Assembly (NCBI GenBank): GCA_903789535.1
Contig: CAIFES010000005.1
Location: 62,001-126,000 of the forward strand
Source of the DNA: an uncultured Aeriscardovia sp.
GTDB taxonomy: Bacteria > Actinomycetota > Actinomycetes > Actinomycetales > Bifidobacteriaceae
DNA: 64,000 nucleotides
Reading direction: 5' to 3'
Position 1 is the stretch's first letter. The number at the start of each line of letters is the position of its first letter. Below are positions 20,234 through 29,800 of this stretch, piece after piece. The notes beneath the pieces were generated by a model, which did no database searches, was not told the DNA's origin, and saw only the letters and a program-made list of their open reading frames with translations. Both the position numbers and the translations under genes were made by a program.

Positions 20234-21631
20234 CTAACCGTGCACGCGGACGCGGCGGAAAAGCGAGGCGGCGAGGCCTTTTCGCCCGAGGAGCACGATG
20301 AGACTGGAGCAGATGATGAACATCCACGGCAGATGGAAGGCGGCATCGGCGCCGGCGCGATCGATCACCACGCCCACGAGCGAGCTGCCGATCGAGCTGC
20401 CGATGGCCGAGGCGGTGTTGAGCCACGACAGCCCCTCGGTCAGATATGTGCCCGGCACGGAATCCTCGATGATCATGCTCGCGGTGGCGTAGGTGGGCGA
20501 GATCACCAGACCCGTCAGGAATGCCGCGGGGATGAACAGGGGCAGGAAGTCCTTTGTCAGATCCAGGGCGACGAAACCGAGGATGAGCGTGGACATGAAA
20601 GAGATATAGCGCTGCCACAGCGGCATCTTCCATGTGCGCGAGCCGTAGATGAGCGCACCGCACAGCGAGCCGAACGAGTAGATGGCCAGCAGCACGCCGG
20701 AGACCGCCTCCTCGCCATGCGATTTGGCCAGGGCGACCACACCCACGTCGTAGGCGGAGAAGCTGGAGGCGTAGACGATGAACGAGAGCACCAGCAGCGT
20801 CACACCGGGGAAGCCAAGCGCGGAATGGGCGCGGAAGCGGCGCAGCAGGGCGATCGGCGAGCGCGAGGGATGCAGTTTCCTCAGGCGCTCCTGGTCGGTG
20901 ATGGGCCGCGGGGCGTCCGGGTCTACGCTGATCGGCTCGTTGATGGTCTGCAGTGCCGCCATATTCGCCGTGGCCGAGGAGAGCGAGAAGAAGATGGTGC
21001 CGCCGATGATCTGGGCGACGAGCGGGACGATGAGCTGGCTGACCGGGCTCACGGAGGTGGCCAGCGTGGTGGCCAGGATGGGGCCGATGATGTAGAGCAC
21101 CTCGTCGAAGGCCGATTCGAGCGCATAGGCGGTGGTCAGCAGCGTGCGCGCGTCGTGGGCGGTCAGAATGCCCTGGGTGGTGCGGGTGCGCAGCAGCCAT
21201 GTCCAGCGGGCGCGGGCGAGCGCGCCGAAGGAGAACTGCGTGGCGCCCAGGCCGATCGCCCCGGCGATGACGGCGGGCATCGGCAGACGCAGCCAGACGA
21301 TGACGATGAACACCGCAAGGAACACGTTGGACAGCGCCAGGGAGATGTGGCCGACCCTGCGCTGGCCGTAGCGGTCAAACAGGCGGGCGTAGACCGGTGT
21401 CATCACGGCGGCCGCGAGCACATAGACGGCCGAGACGAGGCCGGCGGACGACCATTCGTTGTACAGGTGGTTGATGGCGAGCACGATGCCCAGCGAGAGC
21501 ATGGACATCGGCAGCCTTGCCACGAGCGCGGAGAGGGTGAAGCGCCGGCCTTCGGGCAGGCTGAGCAGGGCGAGGAACGGCGATTTCTTCTTTGTCTTCT
21601 GTGGTTGTGTCTTGTTCGGCTGTGCCATCAC
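20234..21631 (-). CDS. MFS transporter
   Basis: 12-TM-type hydrophobic protein; ARLFDRYGQRRVGHISL MFS signature region. Confidence 0.85.
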   Translation of the reverse strand: MMAQPNKTQPQKTKKKSPFLALLSLPEGRRFTLSALVARLPMSMLSLGIVLAINHLYNEWSSAGLVSAVYVLAAAVMTPVYARLFDRYGQRRVGHISLALSNVFLAVFIVIVWLRLPMPAVIAGAIGLGATQFSFGALARARWTWLLRTRTTQGILTAHDARTLLTTAYALESAFDEVLYIIGPILATTLATSVSPVSQLIVPLVAQIIGGTIFFSLSSATANMAALQTINEPISVDPDAPRPITDQERLRKLHPSRSPIALLRRFRAHSALGFPGVTLLVLSFIVYASSFSAYDVGVVALAKSHGEEAVSGVLLAIYSFGSLCGALIYGSRTWKMPLWQRYISFMSTLILGFVALDLTKDFLPLFIPAAFLTGLVISPTYATASMIIEDSVPGTYLTEGLSWLNTASAIGSSIGSSLVGVVIDRAGADAAFHLPWMFIICSSLIVLLGRKGLAASLFRRVRVHG

Positions 21632-22371
21632 CGACCGATCTCCCCTGTCATGTTCGCGTAGCGCTGGACGTCCTCATCCACAAATCCTGTGTAGATGTAT
21701 TTGGTGACGCCGGGCATATAGTCGACGGCGGTCTCGAGGCTGGCCGTGCGACGCATGCCGCGGTGGTCGTAGAAGCCGAAGCTGCAGGTGGAGTCGGTGA
21801 AAAGCCAGTAGGTCTTCTTGCCTACCTCCTCCAGATGGGCGATGAACGCGTCGAACAGGCGCTTTCCCAGCTGGTGGCCGCGTGCCTGCGGGCGCAGGAA
21901 GAAGAGGACGGCCTCGGCGTCGAGCTCGCGTCGCGCCTGCGCCTCGAACCGCTCATCCTCGTCGAAATCGGCCTCATAACCGGCAAGGATGTGCCGGCCC
22001 TGCGCGCTGCGGGAGAGCAGGTCGCGTGCGGCGGACTCTTCCTGTGCCAGGCGCTCGCCCAGCTGCCCGCCGATCACCTCCTCGCCTTTGACGGCGGCGG
22101 TGATCATGCCCACGAACTGCCCGTCCAGCTCGGCCACGCATGACCAGGTGACGCGACGCAGCAGACCGGTCACCTCGAGTGTGGCCATCTGTCGTGAGAA
22201 CTCGTCGGCGTCGGAATACCACGTGTCGTGATCCACCTCGATGATCAGCGGCACATCATCGGCGGTGAGGGGGCGGAAGGTGACGCGACCGTGTCGTCGG
22301 TCGGCCTCGGGGGTCGTCTGCCGGATGGTGTCGCGTGCCGTCTGTGAAATCCGTGCGGTCTCGTCTGCCAT
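21628..22371 (-). CDS. GNAT-family N-acetyltransferase
   Basis: LRPQARGHQLGKRLFDAFIAHLEEVGKKTYWLFTDSTCSFGFYDHRGMRR; 4-nt ATGA overlap with the downstream MFS gene. Confidence 0.85.
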   Translation of the reverse strand: MADETARISQTARDTIRQTTPEADRRHGRVTFRPLTADDVPLIIEVDHDTWYSDADEFSRQMATLEVTGLLRRVTWSCVAELDGQFVGMITAAVKGEEVIGGQLGERLAQEESAARDLLSRSAQGRHILAGYEADFDEDERFEAQARRELDAEAVLFFLRPQARGHQLGKRLFDAFIAHLEEVGKKTYWLFTDSTCSFGFYDHRGMRRTASLETAVDYMPGVTKYIYTGFVDEDVQRYANMTGEIGR

Positions 22372-22536
22372 CAGAGCCTCCTTCGCCCTTCTGCCCCGTC
22401 GCTTGCGCGAGGATGGTCATCAGTGCGGCCGGCCGACCGGTTCCGCGACCGCCCGACCTGTTTCCATAGCCTTTCCAGGGACGTCCGGGGTCAGCATCCC
22501 CGGCAGAGATATGCCGGGAAACCGGCCGGGACGGGC

Positions 22537-25500
22537 CTACCCTTGCAGTGTATCCGGGAGGGTATCGTCCTCGTCGAAATCATCGCCCTGCCCTTCTCCC
22601 AGCACGAGCGCGGCGGTGGGATCGGCGAGGATCGGTCCGAGGATCTCTTCCTCGCTCTTTCCCCGATCGGCGGCGATCTGGCGTTTTCCGGCCGGCGCGC
22701 CCACATAGAACAGGCAGGCGTCCACAGCGCTGATCGGCACGCCGCGGGCGCGGGAGAAGGCGACGCGGTACAGGTCGAGCTGGAGCAGCCGGTCCTGCCG
22801 CTCCTGCGCGGTGCGCGGCGGACGGCCGGTCTTCCAGTCGACCACCGTGTAACAGCCCTCCTGCTCGGCGCCGGGAGCGTCATCGACCGCCCCGGCGAAC
22901 ACCGCGTCGAGACGGGCGGGGATGCGATGCCCGGCGAACGCCATGTCATACGGCCGTTCGACCGCCACCACGCGCCGGCGCGCCCACACGGAGGCCTCAA
23001 ACGCCTTCTGCCAGCGGGCAAGGCGCCGCGCCTGCCCGGTGCCCGGACCGAGCGCGGCGATCTGGCGCTCCACATCGCCCCGGTCGGGGATGCCTGCGGC
23101 AAGCGGCTCCTCGGTCAGGGGATCGAGCAGACCGGCCACCCAGTTGTGGAACAGCGTGCCCAGGCTCGCCGCCTCGTTCGGCGGCTGCGGCATCGGGCGG
23201 ACGATCTGCAGCAGCAGGGAGTCGGCGTCGCGCGCCTGCGCCATGCCCGTCGCCGTGGTACCGCCGGCGTTCCTTGTACCGGCGCTCTTCTGGTCCTTCT
23301 GTCCCCGTCCGGCGGAGACGAGACGCTGGAGGGTGGTGGTCGGCACGGACCGGCCGCGCAGCGCGGCACCGGCACGCCGCACGAGCGGCACGTCGGCACC
23401 CGCGCCGGCCGCGCGCGCCTTCTCACGCAGGTCGATGGCGATCAGCTGTCGCGCCCTGTCGGTCAGCGGCGTGGGGACCTCGGCGCGGCTGCCGCGTGCC
23501 TCATCCTGACTGCCTTGGCTGCCGGAATTGGCGGCCGAGCGGCTTTTGCCGGTATCATCATCGCGTTGTGCGCCATCGTCCTGTTCCCCGCCGTCAGCGA
23601 CATCCTCGGCGATTGCCGCCGAGACGATCCGCGCGGAATCGGCGAGCACGCGCATGGCGCGGCGCGGGACACGCGCCGGCCAGAGCAGCTGGCCGAGCAG
23701 CGGGTCGTCCCTATCGGCGATATCGGCCGTCGTGGCGACCGGCACGTGCTCGTTGAACGCCTGCAGCGTCATGTCGGCACGCGGGCCGCGGCAGACGGCG
23801 ATCATCTGCTCCTCGCCGGCGAGTGTGGGCGTGCCGTCGGCGGTCTTTTCCGGCAGAGCCGTACTGTCGGCCACAGGCCCGGGCAGGCCGGGATGATGGA
23901 GGAGATAGTCGTACGATTCGTCCCAGAACAGGCCGGCCTTGCCCGCATCGACGCGCGCCTGTCTGTCCGGGTCTTTCTGCGTGGCCGCGGGGTGGCCGGA
24001 GAAGGTGAGCAGCACATCGCCGCTGCTGCGGGTCACGGCCACATAGGCGAGCCGGCGTTCCTCGGCGTGGGCCATCCGGCCGTACTCCTCCTGCTGGGAC
24101 AGCCAGGCGGGGTAGTCCTGCCCGCGCACGCCGGTGGAGATCTCGTCCTTGCCCGGGGCGAAGACCTCCTCGCCCAGCACCGCCGGGTCATCCAGCCGCC
24201 CGAGCGCCTCCACCGGGTCCTGCCCGGGCCGCAGTGTGTGCGGGAACGGCGGCAGGATGTCGGCATCCGAGCGCATGGGCGCCGGCACGGACCCGGGATC
24301 CTCCGCCCACGTGCGGCAGACGGCACGCACCGAGGAGGAGTCATGGCTGATCGAGACCGTGTTGGCCGAGGGGAAGGTCCGCGAGGACATTCCGGCGACG
24401 GCGACGGCTGGCCATTCGAGGCCCTTTGCCTGATGGATGGTCATCACCGCCACGTCCGCCTCCTGTGAGGAGGAGGCGAGGGGCGCGATGTCCTCGTCCT
24501 GGTCATCCACCCAGCTGACGAAACCGCGCAGTGTGGCCGAGGAGGTGTCGAGCAGCTCGGACAGATACGTGTCGACGAGCCCCATGACGGCCTGTGTGCC
24601 GGTACGCGCGGCGGCGGGCGCCACGGCGGCCTCGTCGGGATGGGCCACCACATGGGCCAGTGCGACGTCCGTGTCGAGACCGAGCCCGTCGACCGCTGCC
24701 TGGATGGTGGCCGTCAGACCTTGTGACTGTGCGGCCTCCGTGTCGCGCAGCACGCGTCGCAGCGAGACGACGGCGGCGCGGGCGGAAGGCGAGAGCGGGG
24801 CGAGCAGGCCGGCCGGAACGGTGTCGGCCTCGAGCAGCAGGTCGATCAGGGTCGACAGCACGGGCATGTCATCGCGGTGTGCACGAAGGAGCGCGGCACG
24901 CTCCTCCTCCGTCTCCCCGCCGGTCGCCAGGCCCGCGGCGACAAGACCCGCATACTGGCGCTGCCCGTTGAAACGGTCGGCGGCGCGGGCGAGCGCGCGA
25001 AGGTCGTCCGAGCCGAGCCCGTAGCGCGGGGTGGCCAGAAGCCGCATGAGCGAGGGCACGGCGGTGTGGTCGGCCACGCAGGTGAGCACGGCCATGAGGT
25101 CACGCACCTCGGGCCAGTCGAGCACGCGGTTGAGGCCGACCACCTGCACCTCCAGTCCCTCGTCCTCCAGGGCGGAGACGTAGTCGTCCATATGGGTCTT
25201 GGCGCGCAGCAGGACGGCGACGAGGGGGCGGTGCGGCTGGCCGGCCGGGCGCCGGGCGGAAAGGCGCCGCACCTGGTCCTTTGCCCAGAGCGTGACGGCG
25301 CGGATCTCCTGGTCCGGCTGGGCGAAGCCGGCGGCGGTCACGGTCGCGCCGGCGGCAGGGTCCTCGCCGTCCTGCCCGTCAAGGCGCATCGGCCGCAGGG
25401 GCATGACAGGCACGGAACGCAGACGGCGACCGGCATCCTGCTCCCCCGCCGGCCGGCCGAGCCGGGCCCGCTGGCGCAGCGGGACGGTGAGCATGTTGGC

Positions 25501-26826
25501 CAGGCCGAGCACGAGATCCTTGTTGCGATGCGTCATCGACAGTGTCTGCGGATCGCCGTCGAGACCGAAATCCTCCTTGAAGAGCGTGAAGGCCGACGGG
25601 GAGGCGCCGCGCCAGCCGTAGATCGACTGGAACGGGTCGCCCACCGCCGTCGTCACCGACCTGCGCGGTCCGTCCGTCCGGGCGAGGGCCGTGTCGGAGG
25701 GGTGGAACAGGCCGGCGATGAGCCGCGCCTGCGTGGTGGAGGTGTCCTGATACTCGTCAAGGAACACGAAACGGTACCGGCGACGGTATCGCGCCCCGAT
25801 GGAGGGGAATCTGCGCACCAGGCGCAGGGCGTAGGCGGTGAAATCGGCGAAGTCCGCCATCCCCTCCGCGCGTTTGAGGCGCTGGAAGTCGCCGGCGAGC
25901 GAGAGGATCGCCGACCGGCGGCGCGCCTGCACGTACAGCCGGGCGATGCGTCCGACCGTGCGGACATAGCGGTTGCCGCGTTCCTTCGCCTCATTCCTGC
26001 GCTGTGTCGCGGCATTCTTCGACGGCCTGTATTTTTTGACGTTCTTCTCGCCGCCGGAGGGGTCATTGAGATAGGTGACGAGCGCCTCGGAATAGGTCAT
26101 CCGCCCCGCATCGTCCGTCTCATCCGTCTTGTCCGCGCCATCGACAGTCGCCGTGCCCGCGTCTTCCGGGTTCTGCCCCGCCAGCCGCGAGAGGCTGCGG
26201 GCGCAGGCCTGCAGGAAGGCGTCGTTCCAGCGCACGGCGTCGGCGAGCGCCTCCTCGAAGGTCGGCCGGTCCTCGTCGATCATGTAGCTCAGGATCTGCG
26301 AGCTGAGCGAGAGGATCTGTCCCACGAGCGTGGAAAAACTGCCGATTTTGGGCGTGTAGCCGGGCAGGAGCGGGTCGGGACGGCGGAAATCGGCCAGCAG
26401 GCCGTCCATCCTCCTGCCGACCACGCGGCTGGCGAGCTCGTGCAGTCCGGCCGGGCTGAGCGGCTGCGTCTGGGGGTCCACGCCGATGAGCAGACCGTAT
26501 TCGCGCACGATCTGCTGGAAGAACGAGTCGTAGGTGGAGATGGTCGGGCGGGTGGCGAGATCACCGTGCGAACGACCGCGGATGACGGCCTCGCGCACAC
26601 GATGGTCGAGCTCCCCGGCCGCCTTTTTGGTGAAGGTGAGGCCGAGGATCGAGCCGGGGTCGATCGGCCGGCCCTCGTCGTCCGTTCCGGCGTCGAGCAG
26701 GCGCAGGATACGCCGCGTCATGGTGAACGTCTTGCCCGAGCCCGCTCCGGCGACGATGAGGATATCCGCATCCGTCGGGGTCCCGTCGATGATGCGGCCC
26801 TGTTCTGGCGTGTAGGTGATGGCCAT
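22537..26826 (-). CDS. UvrD/REP helicase with C-terminal RecB-type nuclease (AdnB-like)
   Basis: Walker A GAGSGKTFTMTRR, DEYQDTSTTQARLI, TMTIHQAKGLEWPAVAV-type motif, C-terminal VVDWKTGRPP nuclease motif. Confidence 0.88.
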   Translation of the reverse strand: MAITYTPEQGRIIDGTPTDADILIVAGAGSGKTFTMTRRILRLLDAGTDDEGRPIDPGSILGLTFTKKAAGELDHRVREAVIRGRSHGDLATRPTISTYDSFFQQIVREYGLLIGVDPQTQPLSPAGLHELASRVVGRRMDGLLADFRRPDPLLPGYTPKIGSFSTLVGQILSLSSQILSYMIDEDRPTFEEALADAVRWNDAFLQACARSLSRLAGQNPEDAGTATVDGADKTDETDDAGRMTYSEALVTYLNDPSGGEKNVKKYRPSKNAATQRRNEAKERGNRYVRTVGRIARLYVQARRRSAILSLAGDFQRLKRAEGMADFADFTAYALRLVRRFPSIGARYRRRYRFVFLDEYQDTSTTQARLIAGLFHPSDTALARTDGPRRSVTTAVGDPFQSIYGWRGASPSAFTLFKEDFGLDGDPQTLSMTHRNKDLVLGLANMLTVPLRQRARLGRPAGEQDAGRRLRSVPVMPLRPMRLDGQDGEDPAAGATVTAAGFAQPDQEIRAVTLWAKDQVRRLSARRPAGQPHRPLVAVLLRAKTHMDDYVSALEDEGLEVQVVGLNRVLDWPEVRDLMAVLTCVADHTAVPSLMRLLATPRYGLGSDDLRALARAADRFNGQRQYAGLVAAGLATGGETEEERAALLRAHRDDMPVLSTLIDLLLEADTVPAGLLAPLSPSARAAVVSLRRVLRDTEAAQSQGLTATIQAAVDGLGLDTDVALAHVVAHPDEAAVAPAAARTGTQAVMGLVDTYLSELLDTSSATLRGFVSWVDDQDEDIAPLASSSQEADVAVMTIHQAKGLEWPAVAVAGMSSRTFPSANTVSISHDSSSVRAVCRTWAEDPGSVPAPMRSDADILPPFPHTLRPGQDPVEALGRLDDPAVLGEEVFAPGKDEISTGVRGQDYPAWLSQQEEYGRMAHAEERRLAYVAVTRSSGDVLLTFSGHPAATQKDPDRQARVDAGKAGLFWDESYDYLLHHPGLPGPVADSTALPEKTADGTPTLAGEEQMIAVCRGPRADMTLQAFNEHVPVATTADIADRDDPLLGQLLWPARVPRRAMRVLADSARIVSAAIAEDVADGGEQDDGAQRDDDTGKSRSAANSGSQGSQDEARGSRAEVPTPLTDRARQLIAIDLREKARAAGAGADVPLVRRAGAALRGRSVPTTTLQRLVSAGRGQKDQKSAGTRNAGGTTATGMAQARDADSLLLQIVRPMPQPPNEAASLGTLFHNWVAGLLDPLTEEPLAAGIPDRGDVERQIAALGPGTGQARRLARWQKAFEASVWARRRVVAVERPYDMAFAGHRIPARLDAVFAGAVDDAPGAEQEGCYTVVDWKTGRPPRTAQERQDRLLQLDLYRVAFSRARGVPISAVDACLFYVGAPAGKRQIAADRGKSEEEILGPILADPTAALVLGEGQGDDFDEDDTLPDTLQG

Positions 26827-29800
26827 CAGTCACGATCCTTCCGCTGTGCGTCCCGGGGACCCGGTGTGTCCTGATCGGTTGGTGCTTCCACGGCGACAAG
26901 CCGCCCGTCGGCGCCGAGGCGGACATGCCCGGCGTGCAGCCGCCCGTAGACTGTTGCGGATTCGACCGGCCACTGGGGGCAGATCTGCTTGTAGCGGTCG
27001 AAGCCGTCGGCGTGGCGCGAGGGGTAGGTGCCGGTCTGCAGGCAGGCCCCGGCATAGAACACCCGCGCGATCATCGACAGACTCCACGGCAGCAGGTCGA
27101 GCCCCGCCTGCGAGGCCTCCTCGTCCGTGGGCGTGACGAGGCCCCTGTCACCGGCCCCGGCCGCCTGCAGCAGCCGCGGCAGCAGGACGGGCGACTGGTC
27201 GTCGATGGAGGAATGATCCATCTGCCCGACCTTCTCGGAGAACAGCCGGGAGACGTTCTTGGCGCCCGGGCGCGGCACGAAGACGGTGTTGAGATGGCCG
27301 TCCACGAACAGCGGCGGCTGGTAGGCGGCCTGCGCCACCCTGCCCCGGGATGCCGGGAAGTCCTCGTGCCGCAGCTGGAACAGCATCGACCGGTCGATGC
27401 GCGGCTGCCTGCCCGCCACACCGGAAAAGGTGAGGCCGAGCTGGTAGCAGACGAGCTGGAGGTCGGAGAAGCAGTTCAGCTGTGTCGTGCCGGTCTTCCA
27501 GTCGAGGATGTCCCAGCAGGCGGCACCGCGACGCTCGAGACGGTCGATACGGGCGGACAGCCGCAGCCGCAGGTCCTCACGCGTGCCCTGCGGGAAGCCG
27601 CCCGCCAACCAGCTCAGCACGACGAACAGCTCATGGTCGTCCACCTGCCCGAGTCCGGGCGTGCGACGCACATACCCGCCGATGTCATGCAGCGTGAAGA
27701 CGGCGGACACCGGCACCTCGGCACGCGACTGCTCCAGCGTGCCGGCGCCGTCGAGACCGGGCGATGTGCGGGTGGGCGGTTTTTCGGCGTAGCCGGGTTC
27801 GCGGCCGAACACGAAGTAGGAAGCCATGCGGGTGAGCATGGTGCCCGCCTGTGTGTCCGCCTCGGCCAGGCGGAAGACCTGGTCGGGATCGGAGAACTGC
27901 GGGCCCGCGGCCAGAAGGGCGTCGAACTGCCCGCGCAGACGCGCCGTCATCTGCCCCACGGTGAGCGCTGTGCGGTCGAGCCCGGTGTCGGTGGCCCACT
28001 GGGCCACTTGGTGGATCAATGTTCCCACGCTCTGGCTCGCGTTGGTGGGGCGGGGGCCGGCGAACCGGTTGTCGAGCGACCAGCACAGCGGGCAGCGCCA
28101 GATGGCGTCGACGGCGGACGGTGAGATGGGGACCGCGGCGGACAGTGCAGGTTCGGGCGAGGACGAGGACGGTTCGGAGGAAGAATCGTCGGCCGGGGCA
28201 TCAGACACACCGGGATGTCCGTCATGCGCAAGGCCGGGCCTTCCTGCCGCCTCCGGCACAGGCGCGGGCAGGCCGGCAGTGAGCAGACCGGCGTTGCGGG
28301 CGGCCGTCACGTCGAAACCGTCGTCGGCCACGCTCTGGCGCCGCTCGTCCTCGGCCTTCCGCCCCGCCTGCGCGGAGGCGACGAACGCCCAGGAGGACGG
28401 GTCGGCGGCGGTCACACCCTGCCGTGCGAGCAGCCGTAGCGCCTGCGCCGCATCGCGGATCGTCCGCCCCACCGCCTCATGCCGGCGCAGGAGCTCGTCG
28501 CGCATGCGTGCCGTCTTGTCGCCATCGGCCGCATCCTCTTCCATATCGCCGTCCGCGCCCTGCAACCGGTCGATCTGGTCGGTGAGCTCCTCCTGACGGC
28601 TCAGGGCGGCGGCGAGCGCGAGACGGGCGGCCTCGGCCATTCCCTCCGGGTCGGCGTCGAGGCCGCCGAGCCAGGGCAGCTCCGTGCCCTCGCCGGTCGG
28701 GTCGCGGCCGACCTTGGAATAGCGGATCCCGTCCGCCACATAGGTGAGCGCGTCATCAGCCGGCGCTGCCGCCAGACCGTCCCTGGTGAACAGTTCGGGC
28801 AGGAAGGCGGTCAGAAAGTCGGAGGGGATCTCCTCCTCGCTGTTGACGGCCGAGACCACGGTGTGCTCCCCGGCACGCGTGAGTGCGACGAGGAGGCTCT
28901 TCGACTCCGTGTAGAGCAGGTCGAGCCGCTGGTCGCGGTCCTGCGCGGCGAGGATCGCCTGCTCGTCATCAGGGCCTGCCACCCATGGGTCGTCGGTCTG
29001 TGCCGGATCGGCGGTCCGCGCGGGGACGGTTTGGCCGGCGTCCTGCACCTGGTCCGATGAGGCGCCGATGGCGGCGGACATCTGCTGTGGCATCGCCCGC
29101 GCCGTGCGCAGGCGGGCGCGCATGACCACCGCCGAGAGGCTCTGGCCGTCGAAAAGCGCGTCGCGCGGCGAGAGATTGGGCCAGACGCCGTCCTGGACGG
29201 CGAGGATCCACACGTACTTCTTGTGCAGCGTGGCCGCCCCGGCGGGGGTGGCGAGCACCACCGCGTCCGGGCGCGGGGCGAGCGAGGCGAGCGAGTCGGC
29301 CTCGATCTGCAGCCCCTCTATATCGGAGAGGAAATCAGCCACGCTCTGACCGTCCGGCGCCTGCTGGGCGTGGGCGAACAGACGGATGACGGCGTCGAGC
29401 CACTCGTTGACGGCCCGGCCGCGCGGGGTGGGCGTCACCGCCTCCTGCTGCCACGCATCGGCGACACCGGTCGCCTGCCACACCTGCCACAGACGCGCGT
29501 GGATGCCCGTCGACAGCCGTCCTGCGGAAGGTGTGCGGGCCGCGCATTTTCTGACGATCGCCACGAGCCGCAGCAGCTCCCGCGCATCCGGATCCGTCAA
29601 GCCGCGGCCGGCTGTGTGCCGTGGGTCGGCCGCGGGCTGCGTCCCGTCGCCCGGAGCCTCGCTATTCTGCGCCTGCGCCACCGCCTGGCGACGGTCCCTG
29701 CGGCTCTGCCAGCGCGAGGCGGTCAGCAGGCCGAGCAGGCCGGAAAGGGTGTCACGCGCGGCGTCGTCACCCACGAGCAGCAGGACGAGCAGCTCGTCGG

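Noticed and set aside
22423-28124. Long plus-strand ORFs (681, 665 and 399 aa)
   Set aside because: Antisense to the AdnA/AdnB-like genes; shadow ORFs from GC-skewed codon position 3.
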